From contig OZ005689.1 of assembly GCA_963930775.1 (NCBI GenBank), forward strand, positions 7,998,798 through 8,062,797: a stretch of 64,000 nucleotides of DNA, given 5' to 3'. The notes beneath the pieces are model-generated. The model did not search any database. It was not told where the DNA came from and saw nothing but the letters and a program-made list of their open reading frames with translations. Of the stretch, positions 32,801 through 47,800 are shown in pieces. The DNA is from Cliona cf. orientalis. Its lineage: Eukaryota; Porifera; Demospongiae; Clionaida; Clionaidae. Positions within the stretch are counted from its first letter, which is position 1. Each line of letters opens with the position of its first letter. Position numbers and translations under genes: made by a program.

Positions 32801-35800
32801 ATTTATTATTAGCAGTTACTCAACAAGTTCATAACAGTACTCTTCCTGTTTCTGTGACAGTTGTCTCAAAACTTACCAGGAGCAGTCTCACAGAGCTCTA
32901 TTTTTTTAATTTTCCTAGGGTAGCATGTCCCCAGATCCCCCTAGTTAGGGCATGCAACGAATGCTGATCTGCCATGTCCAGCTTCCCCTCCCAAACTTTT
33001 TCTAGATGAAACCCTGACAGTGCATTTAGACTAAGTGTGCTTATCACAACTTGCATATACTGAATTTGTACACAATAGGCTAGTCTAGTGACTAGTTAGC
33101 TAGATTCTTCTCCAGCTGTTAACCTTCACCTTTAATTGTGTTTTGCTAGAGAAGGGTCCAACAAAGGTTAAGTTGGAATGCAATTAATTAGCAAAACATT
33201 AGGCTAGTACAAGCTATATACATAGTAGTTTCCTGTCCTGCTTGCAAGTTAAATAGCATGCAGGCAGGCAATTAATTTTTATGGGAGCGGTCACCGGAAA
33301 TGACTACTATATAACTGCAAACTCAATCACAGTGCAAGTCTAACCTACACAGTCTTGTAGTCTTAATTATATTCATAGATTAGTTAACTGTATGCTCTCT
33401 GTGTACAAGCTATTCAGCTACCAAGACAGCAATGAAAATAGTGTGCTGAAACATCAGAGAGCAAACATTAGTATGGCCGGGTACTCAAGAACGAGCTTTA
33501 CTATTTGCACACCGCTAAGTAAAATAAAAATGTTCGTTGTAATAGTCTATCTGACATGGGCGATGGACAGGAAACTACTATGCAATTCGTAGTGGCCTTA
33601 CTCATAAGCTTCTTAGCTTCATCTGGCAGGGACAATAGAGAACAAAAGCCTAAAGAATAGAATGGAGAGTGAATTTGAACAGCAAAACAGCTGATCAGTA
33701 ACATGACATGGGTTAGTGGACTAGCTCCCTTGTATGCTCATGGCTTTGAAGTCCCTGGGTATCAGCAACATCATTAGCCTGGCCAATGGACAGGTAGGTG
33801 TAGCTACTACCAGAATTCTATCTACCGGGGGGGGGGGGGGGGGGGGGGGGGAAGCTTCCCCCCAAACACTCCAGCTTCCCCCCCCCCTCCCGGAAAGTTT
33901 TGCTAGTATTAGTCAATTACACATAAAGTGGTTAAATTTTAGCTGTTTTTAGCTTATTTCACCTTCAAAAACCTCCAGCTTTGGGGCACACCCCCCCTCC
34001 CGAACCCACCTCCTGGGGCTGCTTACACAGCCCTTCCTCCTCCCTCCACCCAACGACTTCCTCCCCAGAATGAAAATCCTAGATAGAACCCTGACTACTG
34101 ACAGACAGCTTGGCTGTAGCCAAATTGGAGCCTACAGTTCATTTTGGAACTCAACTTTCCAGACTTTCTATCCATTGTTGAGCATCTCAGACTACTATAG
34201 TCTTAAAATGATCATTTGTTTGTGGCTTGTGAAGAAGCCATGTACCATACTGAGCTAGCAACCTTCTGCCAACCAACACAAAGAGTACTATAGTAATGAT
34301 TCTCTGATTGGTCACTTTTGTGCATTTCGAATCTCATGCATTAAACTTGACCTTTGGTAGACCATTTCAAGCATTACACAATAGAAGGTAATTTTCAACA
34401 GCCAGAAAAAAGGTCAAGCTCACTTGGCTAGTAATAAACAATCCCTATTGCTGGGCATTATAGGCAACAGTACACAGTACATATGCTTGCATGCATGGTG
34501 TACCTGTATACATACATTTTACCTGGTAGATAAGGTGATTATGGAATGTACTACATGACCACAGGCAGAACACTAATGATGCAGTTATTTTATATTACAA
34601 TGAATATGGTTATAACTGCACTGACTCAGATCAGTAGTTAGCATAAACACAATGCCTATGTGTGACATCAAATTGGTGGGGTACGGGGTTGAAACTTACA
34701 CTTGTCAGACTTTTGCAAGCTCACAACTTAACACAGGCAAGGCTATATCCTACAGTACTCAAATATGCAAGTCTATAGGTAAAACAGATTACGTAACTGA
34801 GAAATGAGCAGGCTGTGACCTTTCACATTAGGTTGGTGAACTTGGCAGAACAGAAGGTAAGAGGCTAGTGCATGTACTGATGGGTTCATAACTTACAAAC
34901 GACAAGAATTCAAGAACTGGAATTTGTTTGAAAAATAGCTAACTAAAAAGTTTGAAAGTTGACTCATTGTACACACTGAAACCATCTTGTTGTTTATGAT
35001 TTCAACAAGTCGACAAATCATTTGTTTGCTCCTGAAGTTACTGCAATGAAAATTAGCTGTCTTGTGACAGAAAGTGAAGGGGTGGCTCCGCTTCACAACT
35101 GTCTGTTCAAGAAGCTAAAGATAACCTCAGAAATAGTGCAGACTATATAATTATGTCATGTTGTCAACATCTCATATACTATTAGTATATTTAAAGATAT
35201 ATATCAGCCAAATACACACCCAATTCAGGAATGAATAATACATACTAACTGCTGATTCATTGGTGATTTACAGCAGTTACATTGTCATGCAGACAGGTAT
35301 GTGCATGTGGGATGAGAGTGACTTACTTAATTCAATTTGTATGTAAACAAGATCTGCATGCTATGTATAGTGATCCACAGCAGATCTAGCTATAGGCAGT
35401 TTGTAGCTATACTAACCCTAATCACTGGTGCACATAAGCAGTTACAATATTAAGCATTAGGCCACTCTGAATTAAGTCTTTGTTTGAACTGACAGACTGT
35501 AAGACTTAAAGGCATTGTGTCATGCTATAAGCGCTGATTGCCTGCTAATTGAAGCCGCATGCGCCCACGCGGTAAATGAACACTGGGCGCGGTGGATGGC
35601 TGATAAGTTCGCGTGTACATTCAAATCTGCCCGCTGAGGCTCGCTCTGCTGGGCGTTCGATTTTCTAGGCATCGTGTAGGCTCTCGATCCTATACTTATC
35701 AGTTTTCTTACTCTTTAGCCGTCCATAACCGAAGATTGCGGGCTTCTCAACTCGACCGTCGCGAATGTCTTCTGCGCTGCACGTGTTCGATCTCCGCGTA

Positions 35801-38800
35801 CTTCCGTGGACTATACCGTAATATTGGGCGCGCCCGTACTTCCTGTGCCCACTTTAATTGAATTTTTGAACTAATGAGCTCATTAAGAAGCAATTAGGCC
35901 TTATGTATGGACACAATGCCTTTAAGGCATCCAATAAATGAGTTCACATATAAGTTTACACTAGCACTTGTGATTAAATTCTTTGGTTAAACTATCACCA
36001 ACCAACCCTAACATTTTGTGGTCATATTTGTTCAAACAATTTATTCTGCATAACCTTATCGTTTGAGGATGCATACTTATACCTATTGTTGTCACACAAT
36101 AGCTATGCATGTACCATAACCCCTCAAACATACACCCCCACATTTTTGCACACTATACAAAAATGGGGAGGGAGATTATTATCAAATAATGCACTTAGCC
36201 TCAAAATTACACACCCTCAAGGTATGAATTGAACATGCACTGCCATTTATAAGGTCAAATTTACATATGAATAGCAAAAGTACAACCGTTCATGTAAGCA
36301 TAAGAGCAGAGTTCACTAAATAGATGCAGCTAAAGCTGGCTATATACTATGTACTATGGGGGATGTATACGAGGAGAATATACTGAACTTAGGGGTCGGG
36401 ATGAAGGGAGGGCTTACAGGTTTTCAAGGGGGGGGGGGGAGGAGGCTTACTAGTGAGAGTATACGGTATATTATGTATTGCATCACATGACTCTATTAAA
36501 AAGATACGTACCTTGGTTCTAACTGGCAATTGTCTTCTACATCCTTTATAAATGCATCTCAAGTTAATTGAGTTCTGGGGAGAACTGTATGTGCACACAC
36601 AGAAGTAAACAGAGATAATTTAAAAATTTATGAGGCATGGTCAATGGCTGACCTAGTGCCGTGTTCAAAGAGTGGTTAGCTAATACAGCTAATACATTAA
36701 AAAGTGTAGCTAGTTAGTGAGCTACCATTGACTAGTTTTAGCCTGTATTTAGTCCTAAGTTAACAGTTCGTGTTTGTAGATATTAGATTTGTTTCAAGGG
36801 TGTGGACAATGTGGGGGGGATTTAACCCCCCCCCTACCCCCAGTTTTTTTTACATGATATAGAATAATACATGTATACAATGCACAAGGGTATAGACACT
36901 GGGGCTTTAGCCCCCAAATTTTCAGACTCAATATATATCGTATATAGGCATAAGGGTATTTGTTGTCCACAAAGTACCAACAAAAGTAGAGCCATTCTAT
37001 ATACAAATCATGCTCCGCCAGGTGCATATGGTATTACAGTTGTATATACATAGTGCTATACCTGAGTCTATGAATTAGAGTTAGTCTATGAATATAATTA
37101 AGGCTAAAATTTTCATGCACAGTATGCACACCATTGTCACAAAGTTCCTCTGCAGAGCTTTAGGGGGTAATGGGCGTTAATTAGTTGTTAAGTGAGCATT
37201 AAGTGGGGAAAAACTTAGAAGGTTTCCTAACATCCTGTCATCTTCCCTATATCAATACATGGGAGAATAAAAGTAGCCATAACATGAAATTGAAATGGAT
37301 TTCTCTTGCATTTTAAATCTTATTTGCAATTATGAGCTCATGTCAAAATGGAATCAGCTTGCAAGCCCACAAGAGCCACTGAATTGCTCTTCTTTTCTAC
37401 TTGGTAGCTATAGGTAATTTCTCTCCCATGCATAAGTATATCAATAATGCATAAGTGGCATTGAGTGCCAACCAGTTTCGGAACCCTCCCACCAAGTAGA
37501 GTAATACTGCATGTTCCTATAAGCATATACTATTGTATATATATATTATCATGTGATTAATCACTTTGACTATTTTGACTTTAAAATTTCTCTTAGTGTG
37601 AGAGAGCAACTGGAATTAGGGCCCTGTTAACACAGCTCTTAACACCACCAACAAAGATAAGTGTCATTGGATCAGGGTGTTCATCAGCTACAGAGCCCAA
37701 TGCTGAACTGTCTCAGTATTTCAACCTTACCAAAGTAAGTTCTGTTTGTATTACTCATGTTAACTATGCCGCATTTATTTATTGATGTACACTGCTAGCT
37801 GTGTATGTATATCTACAATGCTCAAGACTAATGTAGCATCATGTACATGCATATGCATGCTTATTTAGCATGTGTTCAAAAGATACTAACTGAAATTAAC
37901 ATGCATAAATATAACTTAAGTTTTGCGTAGCTACCTCTGCAATGCGTATGTGGCAGTCCCAGGTAGAAATCAAATCTCATTCTGTCGTTAATGTTAGAGA
38001 AAAAAGCATCAAAGTTTGGTGAAATTTAGCATTTTCTAACAACCTTAAGTTTGAGCTTAGAAGCTTAGCAACACTTTTGTTACACTTGCCTGCCCATCTA
38101 CGATTACTGAACGGTGGCTCAAAGCTCAGAACAAGCCAGAAAACCACACAAAACGCTACTGTTCTCATAGACCTACAGTATAGGTAACTTGACTGGACTA
38201 TAGCAAAGAAGGCTCGAGCAGTTTGAAGCTTTTCGGTCTCTCATTGTCCTTTGGCCATTGCTCCTTGCTCAACAAACACACAAACAAGCAAGATATAATG
38301 TTCGATGAGTGTGAAGTGCCTTTTGTCTCAATCTTATCTACCTGTTTTTTTTGCTGATGGCGCAATAATTGCACAGGAAGTTGCACCCAAATGGGTGCTG
38401 TTTGGCGGTTTATAACTCACCATGTGTACATGCTATGGCACTATATAGACCAAGAACCACATAGACAAAGCCCTAAGATGTTCTTATCGGCACTAAACTT
38501 GATTTTCACCTCTATGGAATATTCTTTAATGTATACCAGAGACTGCCACACATGGCAATAGTAATAACCACATTAATGAACGTTCACTATGCTATAGTTA
38601 CGTAGTGAGCACTGTCACCATATACCTCCAATGGTTCGACGATACTACTAACGTCAAACATCCTTATCGCTCGATCGCCATTACTGTTGACCTCATGCAT
38701 AAAGCATTTAGTCCCATCCATTTGATTACTATCAGCAAGACTGGAAGCCATACCTGATTAGCAGTGGTAATTAGCTTACCACAAACCGGAGGTAAGACGT

Positions 38801-41800
38801 AATATAATATTATACTGCTAGTAGGGTTGTAAAATACAAAGCAAACGGCTTTGAGGCCATTTGGCATCTATCGCCCTTAGAGTACATTACAATTGACATC
38901 TATCACCTATAATAATTGGTTAAGGCACTGGATCAATATACAAAAACAATTCACACACTCACCCAGACATCTACATGCATAACGTTATACTCACACCCAC
39001 ACATGCACACACACTAACACAAACACACAGATGGCTTGCATATCTTCATCACCTGTACTCTCTGACCGTGACCGTTTCTTTTACTATTTCCAACTTCTTG
39101 CCTCGGAGGGAGAAGTAGCTTTTGGATTCTTTACACTGATTCAAAAGTTTGGATGGAGAAAAGTTAAAATCATTGTGCAAAATGAGCTTGTTCTTGTTAC
39201 AGTGAGTACATACTGTGTGATGTAGTACCGTACGTAAGCTAAAGTGTGTAATGTATCTCGTTTACCTGCTAATTATATATAAACTACTAATTTACTTCCA
39301 CTTTACTTCCCTTAAATCAGCACTAGCACAATCCATTGTTGATGCTCATTAATACTAATCTCATGGATGATTTATGTAACCTCTGGACAAATAAATTTGT
39401 TTCAAACTATCCATATATCAATTGAAACTAAAATTCTCTTTTAGCTGTCTGTTTGACACTTTCTATACCAAAATCTGGTTTAAAATTAGTTGTTTAGGCA
39501 AACTTTTGTAGCAGTAGATTATATCTTGCCCAAAAAATTGCCTTTTCTATGCATGTATAGTAAAAAAGTTAAAGTAGTTCATTGCAGACAGTATACTTTG
39601 TACTATCTGTACCATCAATAACAACAGGAAGGTAGCAAACCTGCAACTTGAGCTAGCTTCTATTTAAGCTCACAATAAGCATACCCCTAGTTGAAGTATA
39701 GACTTTACAAGTTGAAAAAGATGTATTCTAGCAATTTATTATGCGTAGCAGTCGGTTCTAGTCATAAATTTTTGTGTGATAGGTTACAAGTTTCGTGATA
39801 ATGGGACTCCTTTTGTTCTTTTTTGCGGGTGGGGTGTATATGAAAACCTAGAAGTCCAAAATCTATGAGTGGAGTGGAAAATGACTTTCCAAGAATATAT
39901 TCAGTGTCAATTCTATGACGTGATAATCACATGCATGTATCAATGAGTTGATGCTATATAGATATAAAGATGCACTGGGTGGGTTGTATACTTTGCAGTG
40001 TGTATGTATATGCTTTTCATCCAAATCTTATGATATTCAGACCATGGAGGGTTTGACTGAAATGCTAAGAAAAGAGAATGTAACTGTCACACAATCACGC
40101 TTTGAAACCAAGGAAGGAGTTCAGTCACTTGAAGATCCATTTGTGAGTTGATATTGCATTTATTGTATCATGATTACCTGATACCCTATTCATACTTTCA
40201 AGGACATTCAATCTGGTTCCGACACAAGGATATTTGTGTTATCGATGTTTGAAGGGTCTGCCAGACGTATGTTATGTCAGGTACTAAATCTATACATACT
40301 TTTTGGCCGAAATATTATACTGGTTCAAACATGAAATGGTAGTTGTGTACTTTAGACTGACAAGTCCAATAAACCAAAATTAATATATAATTTTTTGGCA
40401 GTTAAGCTAGTTTTTATCTTTGAAAACAACAGTAAATTAAGGTTTGATACCTTAAAAAATTTCCTGTTATGCTATATTAATTATGTAAGTATGTTTGTAT
40501 TGAAATGTGTATTTAAGTGATTGTACTATTCTTTATTGTTCACAGGCATACCAAAACAAGATACGATATCCCCGGTACTTAATTCTTACATATGCATGGT
40601 ACACACCCAAGTGGTGGATAGGATCAGATGAGGAACAGGAAATGCTTCTGAAAGAGTATGATGGCTGTACAGCAGAAGAGAGAGCAAGAGTTGCGCAGTA
40701 CTCACCTGCTGTGGTTATATCAGAGTTCATATCTGACAACAGTACAGTTGCAGATAGTGGAATAGTAAGCTATACATGAAATATCTGACAACAGTACAGT
40801 TGCAGATAGTGGAATAGTAAGCTATACATGAAATACCCCCCGTAAAGTCTGGTTAATAAGCGCACATGCTTATTAAGCGCATATTTTTTAATAAGCGCAT
40901 GCTTCCTTCCTGTTATTAAGTATTGTCTAATAAGCGCATGCGCCCAATAAAGACGACAGTAATAGTCATCGTTCGATCCAGAGTGTTCCATGCTCTACAT
41001 GGCTAGAACTAATTTACCAACCTATTTTCGGATAGCCAGCTGCATGAGATCAGTTATATTCAACAGTGCGATGTTCCACTGAGACGAGTTCGGACTCTTG
41101 ACCTTGACCAAGCGAGTCTCGCCAAAGAAGTCGGCTATTTTTCCACGGCTTTCTTCCAGCGATGGCTTCCGATCATACTCCCGTGAACTATTACAGAGCT
41201 TAGTCCAAGAATCGCTGTGTTCATAACTTGCTAGCTTTATGATTGAGCGCTCGAACGTGCTGGAAGTGGGCGGGGCCAAAACTTCACTCTCTATTAAGCG
41301 CACATCGTCTAATAGGCGCATGTTTCCTTACCACCGAGAGTGATAAGCGCATGCGCTTATTAACTAGACTTTACGGTATCTGACAACAGTACAGTTGCAG
41401 ATAGTGGAATAGTAAGCTATACATGAACATGTTTGCTTAGCTGTACATGTATAGTCACTATAAATAGGGTACATACTAAGGGTACATGATCATAGACTAA
41501 TTAGTAAATAATTAATCACCCCTGGATTTTAACACTATGAGGACTACTGTCACATGCAGATATGTGACACAGGACTGCCTTATAGACTTTATTTAAACTG
41601 TATTAACTAGCCCGTCCCCTAAGGGTTAATATATGGTGCTAAGATTCTAGCCCAACAAAAAAAAAAAAGCTGACTTTAAAAACACTGCTGTAAAACAGTG
41701 GCGTGACTGGGAAACACTATTTACGCTACTGTTTCCTTTATCTATATACCCTTATGATCATAAATATTATCAGATGTTGTATATATAGGTAATCACACAC

Positions 41801-44800
41801 ATTTGAGTCCGATTTGGGAATCATTGTACTAAACAATATACCGTAAATCTGGAAATTTTCGTTGTAAAAATATTTCCGTAGTTGATGGCGGCTACGAAAA
41901 TTGATCTTATGAAAATTAGCATGCACTATTAACGCTAATGCGGTTAGGGGTCGTTCCTACGAAAATTTTTTTACACGAAAATTTATCATACGAAAGTTTC
42001 TTTACACGAAAATTTCCAGATCTACGGTAGTCAAAATTGCATGTACAATTATTCCGAGTAGGATGAGAATGTGTGTGATTGCCTATTAATCATACACTTC
42101 CAGGAATCCCTCGTGCATCAGTCTATAGGGATCAGTTGGTAAAGAGTGCCATGTAATAATAAAGTCAGCCACGCTTAAGCAAATTAAATGCCTACTTCAA
42201 AGCAAATGCTACGAGTTTAGCAATGCTTTAGCCAGCATCCATTCTGTAGCAGTTCTGAAGAGCTCAAATGTCAATCTATAGGGTGGCAACTTCAGACTAG
42301 AAACATGGAAGCACTATATAATAATATTATGTCACCAAATGCCAGGTTACAGACCAAGTGAAAAACCACCAGTGTGATTGGCTGGCACACGCTGCATGAT
42401 ACAATAACAGAGTACAGTTACAGGATCTAGGGTGTCCATGTTCTACATGCTGCCTACAGTAAGTTCATGAATATTTAATTAGCTTATTTTTAACCACTAA
42501 AATTCGACAAATCTGTGGATAGCTCCTAAGCTCCTAAGCTCTCATTTCTGTGCAGTGTTTCCAGTTTATCTACAATTCCTCATGTTATTTAGAAGCTTTT
42601 GATACTCGTTTCGATGGCATCTGAATGCATTTTCGTACCCACCTGGACGAGAATAAGGTTAAGGCAGATTATAACCCCCACTAATTTCAATTATTAAAGC
42701 TTGTTGCCATGGTAACACATCTATGTTCTTCGTGCAACTTTGTCAAGGCATCAATGGGAAACTATAGTGTAACCTGTGCATGTCTTCGGTAGCAGCTTTT
42801 CTATCCTCACATGACATTTTCGTGATGTGATGGATTCGCGTTAACTGTACTGAGTGTAATTATGCTAACATGTTGATAACATTACTGCTATACTGGGAAT
42901 ATTGATTCACTACGTTACCTAGGATGACCATGTCAGTGAATACGTTTGCTTTATTGTATGAAGTCATGGTATAATCAGTCTATTTTAATACAGAACGGTA
43001 CAATGTACAATGACCTCACTGAACTCTACCATGTGGCTTCTCCATTGAATTTAACTCGCCTGAGTCCTGACTACGCTCAACAGTGCTATGATGCAACATG
43101 GGCCCTAGCTCGTGGCCTTGATGTAGTTGTGAAACGTATGTCGATGTAGTGTAAACGATGCATGATTCTCTTCCTAATTATAAGGCATTTATAAGAGATT
43201 TTACAAAGAATTAAACATGGCTTGTCTACAAATATTATGGTGAAAGTTGCACTCTATTAAATTGGTTTTGTGGTGAACCCAATTTGCATGTACATGCTTA
43301 TTGCCAGGAACCTATAGATGTGTGTATGTCATGCAGTATTACCTCCGAGTCACAAAGTAATATTAATACTCAACAGAAATACGGAGTAATCAAGCTCTTG
43401 GAGAGAGGCTAGCAAAGTTTAATACCGAGCTGTCTCTTCCACCTGGTGAACAGTTTGGTCTGCAACACTTTACATACAACAACTCAGGAGTGGTAGACCT
43501 TGTATTCGATGCTCTTGAGAAAACAAATTTCACTGGCATCACTGTAAGTAGCTACATAGGTATAATATTATGTATCCCCATTGATGATGCTATACTGGCT
43601 TTGTTTGAAATTATGCTTGCAGTGAACTCACACTCTAAGTGCACACAATAAATATATTATTGATGATAATGCCATGGACTTTACTACATGTACACAATTG
43701 TCTGTTGTAGGGTCACATCCAGTTCAATCAGTCAACTGGAGTCAGAAGAGCTGACGTTTTAGCAGTACACTCAAACCTGATCAGAGGTACGTACATTAGG
43801 CCACTACAAACTGCATAGTAGTTTCCCATCCACCGCCCCCATGCCAGATTGGCTACTGCCTTAAATTTTTAATATTGTGCATATTTCAATTTTACTTAGC
43901 AGTGTGCAAATAGTAAATGCTTGCTCTCTGATGTGTCAATGCACTATTTTCATTGCTGTCTTGGTTATAGCTGAAGGGCTAAAACACCAAAAAAAAGCTG
44001 TGTAAGTTAGACTTGCACTGAGGCTCTGTAACAGAGTTTGTGGTTAGTAGTCATTTCTGGTGACCACTTCAATAACTAGAGCTCTATAGAGCACATACCC
44101 CGCGCGCCCTGTAGCCACTCTAGCGTAGTATTGCAATACTATGAGGCACACATGTAGCGGTTTCATGACGTGACGACCCTTTACAACACAGTGCTTGAGC
44201 ATGCGCAGTCGCATCCGCATACTAAAAGAGTGGGTGTGGTCGATAAACCACAGGCATGCTGAACAGAAAATGCACGATTTGTAGAACTAGTAAGCTTTTT
44301 CGAGAAATTCGAAGCGCGTACAAACCATTTTTTCACCGATATCTACCGATTGGTTGTGCTTATAGCACGCACAGACGCCTAGAACTCGAGATCTGGCGAT
44401 TTTCGTGCCGACGACGACAACGACAACAACAACAGACATACAAACCGATTGCTTTACCCCTTGCGCATGCGCGCGGGGTAATAATAATAACAATGAACCA
44501 CCTGCATGCCCACATGCAATTTCACTTGTAAGCAGGACGGGAAACTACTATGCAATTTGTAGTGGCCTTATGCTGTGAAGAGGTAGCTTTATCATTAGTG
44601 TACGAAGCCACCACAGGCATAATTTTAGATTAGATATACCAGAAGCAGCTTAAGTAAAGTCAGCAACTGATTGTAGCCACAAGGTTGTGCTCTTAATGGT
44701 TGTGTAATGAAAGCCCAAATACGTCTATTTACCCAGTTCGACAGTAAGTAGCAATTGACAGTGGCAGCAATAGATATATTATCAGAGCATTGAATCCTGA

Positions 44801-47800
44801 TCTCAGCATACACTAATACTAAAATAGTCACATACGAACTTAATCAAAGAACATTGTGTGCAAAAACCACTGTCCGTGTGCAAAACCAAAAAGAGTAACG
44901 GACGTGTGGAAGTACATAACTCAACACATACCATACAAGGAAATTACACTAAGATTAATGACATACTGTTCTCTCTGTCCATTACAGTTGCAACTGTTAC
45001 ATTATAATCACCCTACCATGCACCGTTTAGAATGGGGTGCTAATATTCAAAACATTGCATCAAATTTTGCCATACTACATGGCTATCGTTGAGCAGAACA
45101 TGGCGTTAATTCACTACAAAGTACACATGGTCAGGACTTTCCCTTATACTTTTGTACTATAGCTAAGCAGTGGTCATTTAAAATTTCACAGGACAACAAA
45201 GAGGATACCTTATTTATATGCATGTCTATAACATCGTAGGGAGTTTAGGTTTCATGTGATGCCCACCATAGGCATTTTAGTGTGGGATTACGTATTTACT
45301 GATGTGCATAAAGCCAAGAAGTTATTAATTGGATAAAACTAAATCAGTGTAAAAGCCAGTTAGGAGCATTTGAAGAGCATGTTAACCTACGGCTTGATAT
45401 TTTTTTGTGCTTAAGTTGGTTTGTTGGTTAATTGTTGGATTGCATGAAAGAAACATGATCCCCTCCCATATTAATAGAGCGTTGGAGTAGATCTACAGCT
45501 CACATTTTTACACCAAATTTCAGCTGTCTATATAGATCAAATGATTTTGAGGTACAGCCACCTAACATCAGTCTGTCCTACTTTTAGTTTAAAGAATCAC
45601 AATGCAGCATCATGTATGTGAGTATATTTCACTTGTTTATACGCCCCCCAACTGCAGGTGATTGTTTATGTAGTGACAACGTAGTAATTAGCATGTACTA
45701 CATCCACTCTTATGTAAACATGACTTTTCGTGGTGTGTGTACTTGTACAGTATGTAGTAAGAACAGCTGTGGGGGCCTATGTACAACTTCGGAGGTAAAA
45801 GTGGGGGGAGGGCTTATATTCGAAGGGGGAGTATTAGTGAGTACATACAGTACACGCATTTGCCACACCTATGCAGGAAATTTGCAGAGTTCAGAATTCC
45901 TAGAGAGTGTGCCAAATGATGTGAGAATTAGGCCACTCCAAATGAGACTTTAGTTTCCCGTCCACCCCTGTTAGCAGAATGCATGCGGGCAGGCGGGCGC
46001 TGTATTATGTATTACGTATTACTATGAATTTCATTAAGTGGCTAATGAATCTGGCCACACCTATATATGTCAACTTACAAGCTTGGTTTTTACTGTTATA
46101 AGCCACTTGTCTGGTGTGGCCACAAGCACACACGGTTAATACATTTTTAAGTTTCTGTTTGGCCCACAAGAGCAGGGTTTTCTGTCGTAATACACCTATG
46201 AGTGCAATAAGTATAGGTAATAGTGAGGTTGTATGTTGAATTTGGGTAAAATAGCACTCTGAAATAGGTATTTGGTTCAAAAATTGTACGAGCGATAGCG
46301 AGTATAATTTAATGAACCAAATGCCTATTTCAGAGTGCTATTTATCCAAATTCAACATACAACCTCACTATCACAGACTAATAGTATACATACACAAAGT
46401 CAGCAAGGTATTTCAACTCAGAAGGGTATTTCAAATTCAGATGCCTATTTCACTTGTAATACTTGTAATTGGTATACAAGATTTGTACACATCAAAGTAC
46501 AAGTATACTATTATACAAGAAACGGGTGGCCCCCTCAGAGAGGAGCGGGTGGTGGACAGGAAACTAATGTCTCATTTGGAGTGGCCATACATGAAAATTC
46601 AGCCACAGCGCAAGCTCATGGTTCAAGACGGAAGCCAGTTGCTGTAGCTTTAACAATAGTGATCATTAGGAAAAATGTCCAAAAACGTAGTGCCTCAATT
46701 TGCATGGGCATTGTCACCATACAGACCACTGACCACATTAAAAGGTAGGATATGGAATGTACATCTTACTACCCATGTTAACTTGTGCACAAACTAGGGG
46801 TGTTGCTGGAAAAGCCTAAAATGCCCTTGACAGGAACCCAATGTGCAGGAAGCTCCTCCAGATGGACACACCCATTTCCAGGCCACAAAGCTGGCCCACC
46901 AGTTACCAGCAACCCCTGTGCCTAAATGAGCATGCATGGTTCCTCCTTGCATGGGTGTGTCTGGAGGCACTGCCCCTCCTATATCCGGTGTGACCTTTTT
47001 GTCTTTCTCTTGCCATGTCTATTCCTGTTGGGTTTTTAACCCTAGTTTGTTAATAGGGTTGCGGAGGTCCATAGGGTTTGGGGTGGCTTATAGGGTTGAC
47101 AATGGCTAGGATCAGGCTGTTGGGCCTGTGGTTGTGTAGGTTTGAGACTGGGCTGCTCGTCTGGGCACCTGATGGCCACTCTGGTCGTGGGGCCTTCGTG
47201 GGTGAGGAGTGAGGAGACCATGCTTGTTCTTGGCACCTAGAACTTGAGTCTTGCTGTAGTTCTGGCCACGTTTCTGGGGCCAGAGGTCAGTGGCCCGTGT
47301 CATCGTGTGGTTGGACAGTCAGTTTAAACATGGGACATTTCTTGGATAATTGACTTAGCAAAATATTTAATTTTTCTTGAAAATGACTGTAATCTTACAT
47401 GCCTACCAACATTGGTAGGAGCCTGTCAGTTCTATGGTACATTAAAGCATGTTTTTACAGCAAATATACTTAATTTTACCATATTACCGTATAGCGGGTA
47501 AATTTGGCGAGCATTAAATTTGGCTAATCACTCCCTTAAAGATATTGGCGAATTTTAAATTTGGTGACTTGACAAATTGTGAGCGCAAGCGCATGACATG
47601 ACGCGATAAACAAGTGACGTAATGCATGGATCAGCTGCGCTGCTGGCCGGCCTGCCACTCCATTCGCCGAGCTAGCTAGCTCTGGCTAGCAGCTATCAAA
47701 AATGGAGACGTGTCAGATCGAGAGTTGTGTTCGAGGCACATGTAGATGACGAAGGTAGCGTCGGATGTTTAACCTGAAAGAACTTGAGCAGCGACATTGA

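Larger units (their letters stand above)
30132..37596. other. Intron 1 of the GABA-B-like gene (7.5 kb)
   Basis: No coding exon is supported. It holds an inverted repeat (30291-30365), tandem duplications (30831-31278), G-runs at 31808-31829 and 33827-33851, a lone transposon end near 33562-33600 with GGAAACTACTATGCAATTC, and a MITE at 35504-35926. Open frames such as the one at 32521-32967 look like chance. Confidence 0.6.

Noticed and set aside
32521-32967. 148-codon plus-strand frame in intron 1 of the GABA-B-like gene
   Set aside because: Passes through an A-run and the G/C-run repeat. No motif, no splice link in phase with the receptor.
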